Below, in pieces: positions 25,691-34,301 of a stretch of 63,896 nucleotides of DNA. Position 1 is the stretch's first letter, and each line of letters starts with the position of its first letter. This stretch comes from Nocardioides sp. (GTDB lineage: Bacteria; Actinomycetota; Actinomycetes; Propionibacteriales; Nocardioidaceae): contig PBYI01000010.1 of NCBI GenBank assembly GCA_002729525.1, positions 1 through 63,896 of the forward strand, given 5' to 3'. Below the pieces are notes generated by a model. That model was not told the origin of the DNA and did no database searches. It was given only the letters and a program-made list of their open reading frames with translations. Made by a program: the position numbers and the translations under genes.

Positions 25691-26950
25691 TTACTCGACG
25701 TCCGGTGGGGTGGGGCGGTCGTCGACTGTGAAGACCTGGCCCATGGGGCCGGTCCACGCGAAGACTCCGTCGGGTCTGCGTCGGTAGCGCCAGCGGGCGT
25801 GGGTCTTCATCCGGTGATGACGCCTGCACAGCGGCGCGAGGTTCTTCGTCGAGGTAGGTCCGCCGTCGGCGTAGGGCTCGATGTGGTCGAGGTCGCAGCG
25901 CTCGGCCGCCCGACTGCAGTTTGGGAACACGCATGTCGGATGCAGCCAGCGGACCTGGGCTGCGAGCTTCTCGGTCGGCGTGTAGGAGTCGGTCGAGTAG
26001 TCGGCGGCCCGGTCGATGACTTCCCGCACGGTCACCTTGGTCGCCGAGGTGCACCAGTCACGCACCTGGTCGACGCTCACGGTGACGGGCAGGCCGGGGC
26101 GGACGAACGCCTCGCAGGTCGCAGCGCCGTTGACCACGTTGACCACGAGCGGGCGGCGCTCCTGCTGAAGGTCCAACGCTCCCTGTCCGCGGGCGAGGTC
26201 ACCGAGGGCCTTGGCGCGGCGGACGCCGAGCGGGTCGTCGGAGCCGACTTCTTTGAGTGCGGCGGCGCCGGCGCGCAGGGCGTCCTCGAGGTCGAGGGCG
26301 TCGTCCAGGTCCAGCAGCGCGTCGATGGACACCAGACCGTGCTTGGCCTGGTCGAGGTCGACGATCACGTCGCGGTGGTCCGACGGGTCCTCGGGCAGCA
26401 GGTCGGGTGCGAACCGCACAAGGGCCTCGTCGACGGTGCGGTCGATCTGCGCGAGCGTGGTGCGGGCGGCGGCCCAGGCGAGCTGGTGGTCGGCGTACGC
26501 CGCACCTGCCTCGGGGAGCGTGCAGGTCGCGGCGGCGATCTTCCTCGCCTTCCACAGCGGGAGGTCGAGCGCGGTCACGCGCGACCAGATGCGGGGCAGG
26601 CGGTAGCGGAGCTCGATGAGTTCACCGACGTACCGCGACCCGGACTGGCGGGACGGGCCGAGGGCGGCGGCGATCTCGTAGGCCTCGTCCTCCTCGACCA
26701 CCGGGGCACCTGGTCCGGCGAGGTGGAGCGCCTGGGACCCGAAGCGGTCCTTGGCCATCTGGTCGAGGTGCTCGTCGGAGCATTCGTCGGCCGCGCGGTC
26801 CTCGGGGAGCTGACGGGCAGCGACCCACTCCAGAACGGCGTACGCCTCGGTCAGTGCGGCCTGCTTCTTGACCTCAGCGGCAGCCCTGACGGCAGCGACG
26901 AGACCGACGGGAGTCGGCTCGTTGTCACAGGTCAGGAGCGCTTTTCGCAT
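25691..26950 (-). CDS. DUF222 (13E12-repeat family) HNH endonuclease
   Basis: A 419-aa protein: the DUF222 helical domain occupies about residues 20-310, and the HNH domain at the C-terminus has CVFPNCSR, the core DLDHIEPYADGG, an Asn in TKNLAPLCRRHH and the final MKTHARWRY. This gene family is multicopy in mycobacteria and Nocardioides, and several mycobacterial members are DNA-damage inducible. Start ATG 26950 lies 6 nt after a perfect TACAAT -10 in a RecA-NDp-type promoter; the longer upstream frame to 27073 runs through that promoter and the repeats. It sits in a repeat-rich island. Confidence 0.87.
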   Translation of the reverse strand: MRKALLTCDNEPTPVGLVAAVRAAAEVKKQAALTEAYAVLEWVAARQLPEDRAADECSDEHLDQMAKDRFGSQALHLAGPGAPVVEEDEAYEIAAALGPSRQSGSRYVGELIELRYRLPRIWSRVTALDLPLWKARKIAAATCTLPEAGAAYADHQLAWAAARTTLAQIDRTVDEALVRFAPDLLPEDPSDHRDVIVDLDQAKHGLVSIDALLDLDDALDLEDALRAGAAALKEVGSDDPLGVRRAKALGDLARGQGALDLQQERRPLVVNVVNGAATCEAFVRPGLPVTVSVDQVRDWCTSATKVTVREVIDRAADYSTDSYTPTEKLAAQVRWLHPTCVFPNCSRAAERCDLDHIEPYADGGPTSTKNLAPLCRRHHRMKTHARWRYRRRPDGVFAWTGPMGQVFTVDDRPTPPDVE

Positions 26951-26956
26951 GTCCTG

Positions 26957-26979
26957 ATTGTAGGTGTGACCACCGACAG
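26957..26979 (-). promoter_or_regulatory. RecA-NDp/PafBC-type promoter of the DUF222/HNH gene
   Basis: On the minus strand CTGTCGGTG (26979-26971), then 8 nt, then TACAAT (26962-26957). Only the first base departs from the TTGTCRGTG-N8-TAnnnT consensus. The ATG is 6 nt downstream, so the mRNA is probably leaderless. Confidence 0.72.
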
Positions 26980-27050
26980 TCGGCGCTGGCTCGAGGGCTG
27001 GTCGTGGATGCGGTTCGCGGTCGGCCGTCCGGGGTTTCGACTTCCTCCCT

Positions 27051-27143
27051 CGCTGGCGCTCGGTCGGGCTCAACCACCGGAGGGCGCTGGCGCTCGGTCG
27101 GGCTCAACCACCGGAGCCGTCTGGCGCTCGGCCGGGCTCAACC
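27051..27143. repeat. 34-bp tandem repeat, three copies
   Basis: Units start at 27051, 27085 and 27119 (period 34). Copies 1 and 2 share 32 identical bases, beginning CGCTGGCGCTCGGTCGGGCT; copy 3 is diverged and shortened. It lies between the divergent HNH promoter and the end of the membrane-protein gene. Confidence 0.85.
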
Positions 27144-27162
27144 GGCTGGTCCGGGGCGGGGC

Positions 27163-28554
27163 TCACCAGCTCGTGTAGAGCAGCGTCTCCACCACGAGCG
27201 CGGCGAGGACCTGCAGCCCCAGCCCCCACGCCCGCCACCTCGGAGGCAGGACGGCGACGGAGACCGTCAGCCAGGGGATGAACGGCAGCCAGATCCGCTC
27301 GACCTCGGCGCGGCTCATCTGCGAGGCGGTCGCGACGAGCACGGTCAGCAGCGCGGCGAGGGGGAGGACCAACGCAGGGTGGAGCGCGGACGCCGTACGA
27401 CGCCGCTGCCAGAGCAGGACCAGCACGGTCGCGACACCGGCGGCGAGCAGCGGGCCACCGGAGAGCAGCAGCGCGCCGAGGTTGCCCCAGGTCCAGTAGG
27501 TGCCGGGCCGGTCGCTGGCAAGGCCGTCCCAGTAGCGGTCCTTGAGGACGGGGTAGGCCTCGAACCAGGAGTACCCGAACGGCACGAACGAGACCACGAC
27601 AGCCAGCGCCGCCGCCGCCGCGACCGGCAGCGGCCACCACGAGCCGCGTGCTGCGAGGAGCACCGCGAGCGCCAGCAGGCCGAGCAACGGGAGCCCGTAG
27701 GACGACATCACGCACCAGCCGAGCACGAGCCCGGCGAGCACCGACCACCCCAGCAGGACAGCGGAGGACCGACCACGCCGACGCGCGGTCGCCGCCAGTG
27801 CCAGCGCCGCCAGCCCGCCCGCCGCGAACGCGGCGAACATCCCGTCCGCCGACACGCACATGAAGATCGCGGCCGGGCTGAGCGCGAGGAACGGTGCCGC
27901 CCGCCGCGCGGCCGCCTCGGCGTCGAGGGCGCGCAGGGTGACCAGCACGAGCGGTGCGGCCAGCGCTGCCAGCACGGTCACCGCGAGCCCGGCGGTCCAG
28001 GTGGTGTCGAGGCCCAGCCGCACCATCGCCACGAAGACGAGCAGGGCCCCCGGTGGGTGGCCGGCGACGTGCGTGGGCCAGTTGTCGGGGTGGTCGCGTG
28101 GGATCCGCTCGACGTACTCCCGCAGAGCAGCGGGCACGTCGTCGGTGGCGAGCGCGGTGTCGAAGTACTCGTACGGGTTCGCCAGCACGTGCGACACGCC
28201 GTCGCGACCGTCGGTGAGCGCAAGCGAGAGCATCCACGCCAGCCCCACGGCGTACGTCGTCAGCAGCAGGCCGCGCCACGGCAGCCGCGCGGCGAGCCGC
28301 GGCCCCCACACCACCCCCGCGACGGCGAGCAGCAGTGCCGGCACGGTGCCCGGCCCGAACCACTGCGGGTCCCAGAACCCGTGCAGCGGCTCGACCGTGC
28401 CGTGCTCCTCGGGGTCGGCGCGGGCGTAGACCTGCCAGTCGAGCAGCCGGGGCAGCGTCATCGAGACCACGACGAGGAGCAGCCCGCCGACCAGGCCGAC
28501 CCAGGGGGCGCGGGCCTGCGGCGCGGCCTCGGGGGCCACCTCGGTCGCGGTCAC
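27163..28554 (-). CDS. Polytopic membrane protein, probable GT-C-type glycosyltransferase
   Basis: 463 aa from the GTG at 28554, with about ten hydrophobic segments spread over the length (for example VGLVGGLLLVVVSM near the N-terminus). Between the first membrane helices is an extracytoplasmic loop with RADPEEHGTVEP, and later HVAGHPPGALL, as in polyprenyl-sugar-dependent GT-C enzymes (mannosyltransferase/GT87-like). This assignment is by topology and context, not by a catalytic signature. It is divergent from the GT2-DUF2064 operon and probably functions with it. Confidence 0.6.
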   Translation of the reverse strand: MTATEVAPEAAPQARAPWVGLVGGLLLVVVSMTLPRLLDWQVYARADPEEHGTVEPLHGFWDPQWFGPGTVPALLLAVAGVVWGPRLAARLPWRGLLLTTYAVGLAWMLSLALTDGRDGVSHVLANPYEYFDTALATDDVPAALREYVERIPRDHPDNWPTHVAGHPPGALLVFVAMVRLGLDTTWTAGLAVTVLAALAAPLVLVTLRALDAEAAARRAAPFLALSPAAIFMCVSADGMFAAFAAGGLAALALAATARRRGRSSAVLLGWSVLAGLVLGWCVMSSYGLPLLGLLALAVLLAARGSWWPLPVAAAAALAVVVSFVPFGYSWFEAYPVLKDRYWDGLASDRPGTYWTWGNLGALLLSGGPLLAAGVATVLVLLWQRRRTASALHPALVLPLAALLTVLVATASQMSRAEVERIWLPFIPWLTVSVAVLPPRWRAWGLGLQVLAALVVETLLYTSW

Positions 28555-28677
28555 GCCCCGACAGTAGGCAGAGCGCACCCCGCGGAGCACGACCACGGGG
28601 GTGGTCGGGCGCCGGCGTCACGACTTCGTAAGCGCTCGTCACCCCGCCGGAGGGTCGGGGATCAGTACGTTCGTGCC

Positions 28678-29415
28678 ATGCCCGACCCCCACGACGAGGT
28701 CCTCTGCGACCTCGTGCTGCCCTGCAAGGACGAGGGGCCCGCGCTGGCCACCCTGCTGCCCGAGGTGCCCGCGGGCGTCCGGGTGGTCGTCGTCGACAAC
28801 GGCTCCACCGACGACACCGCAGCCGTCGCTCGGCGCCTGGGCGCGACGGTCGTCACCGAGTCCGTCCCCGGGTACGGCGCAGCGGTGCACGCCGGTCTGG
28901 AGGCGGCCACCGCGGAGCTGGTGGCGTTCATGGACGGCGACGGCTCGTTCGACCCCGCCGACCTGCTGCCGCTCCTGGAGGACGTCCGCAGCGGGCGGGC
29001 CGACCTGGCCGTCGGACGTCGCCGCCCGGCCGGCCGCGGAACCTGGCCGTGGCACGCCCGCGCCGGCAACGCGCTCGTCGTCGCCTGGCTCCGCCGTCGC
29101 ATCGGCATGGCCGCGCACGACATCGCCCCGATGCGGGTCGCTCGCCGACAGGCGCTGCTCGACCTCGGCGTCGAGGACCGCCGCTTCGGCTACCCGGTCG
29201 AGTTGCTCCAGCGGGCCACCCTCGCCGGCTGGCGGGTCTCCGAGCGCGACGTCGCCTACCGGCCGCGCGCCGAGGGCACCCGCTCGAAGGTCTCCGGCTC
29301 GGTACGCGGCACCGTCCGCACCGCCCGGGACTTCTCCCGCGCGCTGCGGCGCACCCGGGCCCGTGTCGCCGCCGAGGCGGCGACGCGCACGCCCACCGGG
29401 AGGGAGGTCGCGTGA
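28678..29415 (+). CDS. Family 2 glycosyltransferase
   Basis: A 245-aa GT-A enzyme: DLVLPCKDEG at the N-terminus, VVVDNGSTDDT for the nucleotide, the DxD motif in FMDGDGSFDP, and a following GRRRP. It has no membrane segments, so it acts at the cytoplasmic face, probably on a lipid-linked acceptor. TACGTT (28666-28671) is 6 nt before the ATG, so the operon probably begins with a leaderless gene. Its stop overlaps the DUF2064 start (GTGA). Confidence 0.85.
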   Translation: MPDPHDEVLCDLVLPCKDEGPALATLLPEVPAGVRVVVVDNGSTDDTAAVARRLGATVVTESVPGYGAAVHAGLEAATAELVAFMDGDGSFDPADLLPLLEDVRSGRADLAVGRRRPAGRGTWPWHARAGNALVVAWLRRRIGMAAHDIAPMRVARRQALLDLGVEDRRFGYPVELLQRATLAGWRVSERDVAYRPRAEGTRSKVSGSVRGTVRTARDFSRALRRTRARVAAEAATRTPTGREVA

Positions 29416-30077
29416 AGGTCCTCGTGGTCGCCAAGAGCCCCGTGCCGGGCCTGGCCAAGACCCGCCTCGCCGCGAGCGTCGGCGACCCAGCCGCAGCCGA
29501 CTGCGCCGCCGCGGCGCTGCTCGACACCCTCGACGCCGCCGTGGCGGCCGTCGGGGCCGAGCACCGGGACCGGGTCGTGGTGTCCTTCACCGGAGACCTC
29601 GCCGCCGGCGCCCGTGCCGACGACCTGCGCACCGCCCTCGCGGGCTGCACCGTCGTGCCGCAGGTCGGCGACGGCTTCGCCGAGCGCCTGGTGCGGGCCC
29701 ACCTCGACGCCGGCCCCGGCCCGGTCGTCCAGGTCGGCATGGACACCCCCCAGGCCACCGCCGAGCACCTGCACGCCGCGGCCGCCGGGCTCGAAGCCGC
29801 CGACACCGTGCTCGGCCCGGCCGACGACGGCGGCTGGTGGGTGCTCGCCCGCACCGACCCCGCGGCGGCCGCACCGCTGGCCGGCGTGCCGATGTCGACG
29901 GAGTCGACGCACGACGACACGCGTGACGCGCTCGTGGCGGCCGGGTTCACCGTCGCCGCGACCGGGCCGCTCCTCGACGTCGACACTGCCGCCGACGCGG
30001 ACCTGGTGGCGGCCGCCGCGCCCGGCACCCGGTTCGCCGCAGCCTGGGCCACCTGCCGCAGGGGAGTGGTCTCGTGA
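29412..30077 (+). CDS. DUF2064 / TIGR04282-type nucleotidyl- or glycosyltransferase-like protein
   Basis: A 221-aa GT-A-fold protein: VLVVAKSPVPGLAKTRLA at the start (nucleotide loop) and LGPADDGGWW in the middle are the family signatures. The family is often labelled arsenosugar-biosynthesis glycosyltransferase, but no arsenic gene is visible here and the label should not be taken as function. It is coupled to GT2 and to the downstream methyltransferase by GTGA overlaps. It probably activates or transfers a sugar in the same pathway. Confidence 0.75.
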   Translation: MKVLVVAKSPVPGLAKTRLAASVGDPAAADCAAAALLDTLDAAVAAVGAEHRDRVVVSFTGDLAAGARADDLRTALAGCTVVPQVGDGFAERLVRAHLDAGPGPVVQVGMDTPQATAEHLHAAAAGLEAADTVLGPADDGGWWVLARTDPAAAAPLAGVPMSTESTHDDTRDALVAAGFTVAATGPLLDVDTAADADLVAAAAPGTRFAAAWATCRRGVVS

Positions 30078-30748
30078 GCACCCGACCGTCCTTCTCCCAC
30101 GCCTTCGGCCGCGCCCTGCGCGGCGAGCCGTACCGGGTCGTCGGCGCCGACGGGTCCGTCCAGGACCTCCCGGTCGGCAGCTGGACCCGCGACCCGGACG
30201 CCGCCGACGAGGCGCTGCTCGACCTCTGCCGCGGGGCCACCCTCGACGTCGGCTGCGGCCCGGGCCGGCTGTGCGCCGCGCTGTCGGAGCGCGGGCAGGT
30301 CTCGCTCGGCATCGACGTCGTCGGCGAGGCCGTGCGGCTCACCCGCGACCGCGGCGCGTCCGCGCTGCGCCGCGACGTCTTCGGGTCCCTGCCCGGGGAG
30401 GGCCGGTGGCGCACCGCGCTGCTGGCCGACGGCAACGTCGGCATCGGCGGCGACCCGGTCGCCCTGCTGCGCCGGGTCCGCGAGGTGCTCGACCCGCGCG
30501 GCCGCGTCGTCGTCGAGCTCGCCCCGGCCGGCACGCCGTCCGGCACCAGCTGGGCCGCCCTCGAGCCCGCGTCCGGGCTCGCGGCCGCCCGCAGCAAGCC
30601 GTTCCGCTGGTCGGTGGTCTCCGTCGACGACGTCGGCGCCCTGGCCACCGGCGCCGGGCTGGCCGTGCACGAACAGGTCGAGGTCGGCCCCGGCCGCCCG
30701 GTCGCGGTGCTCGGCGAGGTCGTCGTACCCTCGGGGTCGTCGTGGTGA
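30074..30748 (+). CDS. Class I SAM-dependent methyltransferase
   Basis: A 224-aa protein with motif I LDVGCGPGRLCAALSERG at about residues 57-74, post-I acidic residue in LGIDVV, and DPRGRVVVELAPAG as motif III. Its substrate is unknown; the operon suggests a sugar, lipid carrier or related intermediate. GTG start overlaps DUF2064, and its stop overlaps the molybdopterin gene start. Confidence 0.8.
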   Translation: MSTRPSFSHAFGRALRGEPYRVVGADGSVQDLPVGSWTRDPDAADEALLDLCRGATLDVGCGPGRLCAALSERGQVSLGIDVVGEAVRLTRDRGASALRRDVFGSLPGEGRWRTALLADGNVGIGGDPVALLRRVREVLDPRGRVVVELAPAGTPSGTSWAALEPASGLAAARSKPFRWSVVSVDDVGALATGAGLAVHEQVEVGPGRPVAVLGEVVVPSGSSW

Positions 30749-31908
30749 GCCCCGCCGACGTCCGCGTCCCCCGCGAGGACGACTTCACCTCCCGGCTGCA
30801 CAGCCCGGCCGTGGCGTCGCGGGTCGGGCTCTGGCTCGGCATCAGCTTCGCCGTCTGCTTCCTCACCGGCCTGGTGAGCCACTGGGCGCAGACCACCGAC
30901 CCGCTCGTTCCGTTCCCGACGTCGCCGGCGTGGGGCTACCGCTTCACCCAGGGCCTCCACGTCGTCACCGGCTACGTCTGCGTGCCGCTGCTGCTGGTGA
31001 AGCTCTGGACCGTCTACCCGAAGCTCTTCGGCCGCCCGCCGCGCGCGCTCCCGGCCCTGACCCTGGAGCTGCTCGAGCGTGCGTCGATCGGCGTGCTGGT
31101 GGGCGCGTCGGTGTTCCAGCTCGCCACGGGCCTGGTCAACGTCACCCAGTGGTACCCGCCCTTCAGCTTCCGCCCCGCCCACTACGCCGGCGCCTGGATC
31201 GCGATCGGGGCGCTCGTCGTGCACGTCGCGGTCAAGCTCCCCACCATCCGGGCGGCACTCGGACGCGACGTCGACGACACCGCGCTCGACCGGCCCGAGG
31301 CCGTCGCGGAGGGGTCGCTGTCGCGCCGCGGCCTCCTGCGTACGACGGGCGTCGCGGCCGGCGTCGCCGTGCTCGCCACCGCCGGGGCGACCGTGCCCTG
31401 GCTGCGCCGCGTCTCGGTGCTGGCCGTCCGCACCGGCGAGGGGCCGCAGGGCCTGCCGGTCAACCGCAGCGCCCAGGCCGCGGGCGTCCTCGGCCTCGCC
31501 GACGCCCCCGACTACACCCTGGTGCTGGTCCACGCCGGGCGTGAGGTGACGCTGACCCGCGACGACCTCCTGGCGCTCCCGCAGCACGAGGAGACCCTGC
31601 CCATCGCCTGCGTCGAGGGCTGGAGCGCGAGCGCGACCTGGACCGGCGTACGCATGGTCGACCTCCTCGCGCAGGTCGACCGTCCGTCCGGGGCCGACGT
31701 CGTCGTCCGCTCGCTGCAGACCCGCGGGGCGTTCGCGACGACCACCCTGCAGGCGCAGTTCGTCGAGGACGACCGCACCCTGCTCGCCCTCGCCGTCAAC
31801 GGCGAGACCCTCGACCTCGACCACGGCTTCCCCTGCCGGGTCATCGCCCCCAACCGCCCCGGCGTGCTGCAGACCAAGTGGGTCACCCGGCTGGAGGTGG
31901 CGACGTGA
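30745..31908 (+). CDS. Fused membrane cytochrome-like/molybdopterin oxidoreductase (MsrPQ/YedYZ-like)
   Basis: 387 aa. Residues about 22-170 hold four membrane helices with His residues (SHW, GLHVVTGY, AHYAG, VVHVAVK) suited to heme ligation. Residues about 193-215 (SRRGLLRTTGVAAGVAVLAT) form a Tat-like twin-arginine helix, and the C-terminal part is a sulfite-oxidase-fold molybdopterin domain with the conserved Cys289 in ACVEGW. In most bacteria the heme membrane subunit and the molybdoenzyme are separate genes; here they are one chain. The enzyme domain should face outward. Substrate unknown; methionine-sulfoxide repair is one possibility. The GTG at 30742 is an equally good start. Confidence 0.78.
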   Translation: MSPADVRVPREDDFTSRLHSPAVASRVGLWLGISFAVCFLTGLVSHWAQTTDPLVPFPTSPAWGYRFTQGLHVVTGYVCVPLLLVKLWTVYPKLFGRPPRALPALTLELLERASIGVLVGASVFQLATGLVNVTQWYPPFSFRPAHYAGAWIAIGALVVHVAVKLPTIRAALGRDVDDTALDRPEAVAEGSLSRRGLLRTTGVAAGVAVLATAGATVPWLRRVSVLAVRTGEGPQGLPVNRSAQAAGVLGLADAPDYTLVLVHAGREVTLTRDDLLALPQHEETLPIACVEGWSASATWTGVRMVDLLAQVDRPSGADVVVRSLQTRGAFATTTLQAQFVEDDRTLLALAVNGETLDLDHGFPCRVIAPNRPGVLQTKWVTRLEVAT

Positions 31909-32336
31909 CGGCCCGGCTGCTGATCGGCGCGGTCGGCGTGCTCGCCGGCCTGTACGGCGCGCTGCTGCTCCTCGAGCGCACCGACGACCTGGTGCCGGTG
32001 CTGCTCTGGGTCGCCGGTGGCGTGGTCCTGCACGACGGGGTGCTGGCGCCGCTCGCGCTGCTGCTCGCCGTGCTCGTCCTGCCCCGGCTCCCGTACGCCG
32101 CCCGCACGCCCGCCGCCGCGGTGGCTCTCGTGCTCGGCTCGGTCACCGTGTGGGCCGTGCCGGTGCTCGGCGGCTGGGGCCGGCGCGAGGACAACCCGAC
32201 GCTGCTCGACCGCGACTACTGGCTGGGGTGGGGTGGCCTGGTGGTCGCCGGTCTGGCCGTCGTGCTGGTGTGGACGGTGCTGCGGCTGCGGGCGGGGGAG
32301 CGCGACCGCGACGCGGCGACCGGGGAGGATGCCTGA
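31905..32336 (+). CDS. Small four-helix membrane protein
   Basis: 143 aa with hydrophobic segments around residues 4-22, 30-48, 50-75 and 100-122, and a charged C-terminal tail. No recognised domain. Coupled by a GTGA overlap to the molybdopterin oxidoreductase, so it may be an accessory membrane partner. The end runs past the ribosome site of the response-regulator gene. Confidence 0.65.
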   Translation: MTARLLIGAVGVLAGLYGALLLLERTDDLVPVLLWVAGGVVLHDGVLAPLALLLAVLVLPRLPYAARTPAAAVALVLGSVTVWAVPVLGGWGRREDNPTLLDRDYWLGWGGLVVAGLAVVLVWTVLRLRAGERDRDAATGEDA

Positions 32337-32337
32337 C

Positions 32338-33021
32338 GTGGCACAGGTGCTCGTGGTCGACGACGACGCGACGGTGCGCGAGGTGGTGGTGTCCTACCTG
32401 CGCGCGCACAGCCACGACGTACGGGAGGCCGGCGACGGCGAGGAGGCGCTGCGCCTCCAGCGCGAGGACCCCTCCGACCTGGTCGTGCTCGACATCATGC
32501 TGCCCGGCATCGACGGGCTCGAGGTGCTGCGCCGCCTGCGCGCCGGTGAGCGCCCCGACGTACCCGTGGTGATGCTGACGGCGCTGGGCGCCGAGGTCGA
32601 CCGGGTCGCCGGGCTCGAGCTGGGGGCCGACGACTACGTCAGCAAGCCGTTCAGCCCGCGCGAGCTCGCGCTGCGGGTCGGGTCGGTCCTGCGCCGGGCC
32701 GAGCCGTCCGCACCCGCCCGCGGGCCGGTCACCGACGGCGACCTCGTCGTCGACCCCGACCGCCGCGCCGCCACGCGCGGGGGAGTCGACCTCGGCCTGA
32801 CCGTGCGCGAGTTCGACCTGCTGCACTTCCTGGTCACCCACCCCGGCACCGCCCACACCCGCGACCAGCTGCTGGAGCAGGTGTGGGGCTGGACCTTCGG
32901 CGACCACTCGACGGTTACGGTGCACGTGCGCCGGCTGCGCGAGAAGGTCGAGGACGACGCCGCCCGGCCCGTCCGCCTCGCGACCGTCTGGGGCGTCGGC
33001 TACCGCTGGGAGTCCGCGTGA
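32338..33021 (+). CDS. OmpR-family response regulator
   Basis: 227 aa. The receiver domain has acidic DDD near the N-terminus, phospho-acceptor Asp in [13 protein letters not shown], Thr in MLTALG and Lys in [11 protein letters not shown]. The C-terminal winged helix includes [13 protein letters not shown] and [17 protein letters not shown]. The GTG at 32338 is preferred to the ATG at 32329 because the ribosome site GGGGAGGA (32322-32329) is 8 nt from the GTG and would touch the ATG. Paired with the kinase that follows. Confidence 0.9.
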   Translation: MAQVLVVDDDATVREVVVSYLRAHSHDVREAGDGEEALRLQREDPSDLVVLDIMLPGIDGLEVLRRLRAGERPDVPVVMLTALGAEVDRVAGLELGADDYVSKPFSPRELALRVGSVLRRAEPSAPARGPVTDGDLVVDPDRRAATRGGVDLGLTVREFDLLHFLVTHPGTAHTRDQLLEQVWGWTFGDHSTVTVHVRRLREKVEDDAARPVRLATVWGVGYRWESA

Positions 33022-34169
33022 ACACCGAGCAACTCGACATCCTCCGCACCGCGCTGACCTGGGCCCTCGCCGTCGGCGCCGCCGGTCTCGTGCTAGGCGT
33101 CCTGCTGCGCCGCCGCTCCCTGGCCTGGCAGGTCGCGCTGGTCGCGCTGGTCGCGGTGCTGGCCTTCCTGGCCGGCGTGCTGGGCGTGGCCCGCAAGATG
33201 TTCATCTCCGAGCACGACCTCGGCGTCCTCACGCTCGTCTCGGTCGGTGCGGGGCTCTTCGCCCTGCTCGCGGCCGGGGTGCTGGGCGTGGCGATCGTGC
33301 GCTGGGTCGACGCCGTGCGCGACGACGTACGCCGGGTGGGCGCGGGCGAGCGGGTCGAGGGCGGCATGCGCGGCCCGGCCGAGCTGCGCCAGCTCGCCGA
33401 GGAGATCGCCGCCATGCAGGTGCGTCTCGAGGCCGCCCGCGAGCGCGAGGTCCGCCTCGAGGAGGCGCGGCGCGAGCTGGTCTCCTGGGTGTCGCACGAC
33501 CTGCGGACGCCGCTGGCCGGCCTGCGCGCGATGAGCGAGGCGCTGGAGGACGGCGTCGCCGCCGACCCCACCCGGTACGCCGCGCGCATCCGGGGCGAGG
33601 TCGACCGGCTCAGCCGGATGGTCGACGACCTGTTCGAGCTGTCCCGGATCCACGCCGGCGTGCTGGTGGTCGACAGGAGGCCCGTCGACCTGGGCGACCT
33701 CGTCAGCGAGGCGCTCGCGACGGCCGAGCCGGTGGCCGCGACCCGCGGCGTGGACGTCTCCGGCTCCGTCGCCGCCGGCCTGGTGGTCGACGCCGACGCC
33801 GACGGGCTGACCCGGGTGCTCGGCAACCTGGTCACCAACGCCGTGCGACACACGCCGCCCGGCGGCCAGGTCGTGATCCGCGGCGAGGTGCGCGACGGCC
33901 ACGCGGTGCTCAGCGTGACCGACGGCTGCGGAGGCATCGCCGAGGAGGACCTGGAGCGCGTGTTCGACGTCGCCTGGACCGGCTCCTCGGCCCGGACGCC
34001 GGGTGCCACGGTGGTCGACGCGCAGCCCGTCCGCGGACCCGGTGGCGCTCGTGCGGGGCTGGGACTGGCCATCGTGCGAGGCATCGTGGAGGCGCACCAC
34101 GGGGTGGTCGACGTCGCCAACGTCGACCCCGGCTGCCGGTTCTCGGTGCGGCTCCCGCTCGAGGCCTGA
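33018..34169 (+). CDS. Membrane sensor histidine kinase
   Basis: A 383-aa HisKA/HATPase kinase: three hydrophobic segments near residues 10-100, HAMP-like linker, phospho-acceptor His in [15 protein letters not shown]-box [16 protein letters not shown]-box DGCGGI and [16 protein letters not shown]. There is little extracytoplasmic sequence, so it may sense within the membrane. GTGA overlap with the response regulator. Probably controls the preceding glyco/molybdopterin genes (inference from operon). Confidence 0.9.
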   Translation: MNTEQLDILRTALTWALAVGAAGLVLGVLLRRRSLAWQVALVALVAVLAFLAGVLGVARKMFISEHDLGVLTLVSVGAGLFALLAAGVLGVAIVRWVDAVRDDVRRVGAGERVEGGMRGPAELRQLAEEIAAMQVRLEAAREREVRLEEARRELVSWVSHDLRTPLAGLRAMSEALEDGVAADPTRYAARIRGEVDRLSRMVDDLFELSRIHAGVLVVDRRPVDLGDLVSEALATAEPVAATRGVDVSGSVAAGLVVDADADGLTRVLGNLVTNAVRHTPPGGQVVIRGEVRDGHAVLSVTDGCGGIAEEDLERVFDVAWTGSSARTPGATVVDAQPVRGPGGARAGLGLAIVRGIVEAHHGVVDVANVDPGCRFSVRLPLEA

Positions 34170-34216
34170 GCGCCCGGCGCGCCGGGCCCGCGACACGCCG
34201 CGTGTCGGTGCTCGCT

Positions 34217-34232
34217 TCGAACAGGTGTTCGC
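34217..34232 (+). promoter_or_regulatory. LexA (SOS) box of recA
   Basis: TCGAAC-AGGT-GTTCGC matches the actinobacterial LexA site TCGAAC-N4-GTTCGA at 11 of 12 positions. A TACGCT -10-like hexamer follows at 34234-34239. This is the distal, LexA-controlled recA promoter. Confidence 0.85.
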
Positions 34233-34280
34233 CTACGCTGGTGTCCGTCCGGAGGTGCTGCAGCCGGGTTCTCCACAGCC

Positions 34281-34299
34281 CGCTCCCGTGACGGGAGCG
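34281..34299 (+). promoter_or_regulatory. Stable hairpin in the recA leader
   Basis: CGCTCCCG-TGA-CGGGAGCG: a perfect 8-bp stem with a 3-nt loop between the two recA promoters. It would be in the 5' leader of the LexA-controlled transcript only. Confidence 0.5.
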
Positions 34300-34301
34300 C
34301 G

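Noticed and set aside
29412..30077. Arsenosugar biosynthesis, from the usual label of the DUF2064/TIGR04282 family
   Set aside because: No arsenite methyltransferase or radical-SAM arsenosugar gene in the window; the label reflects family naming only.
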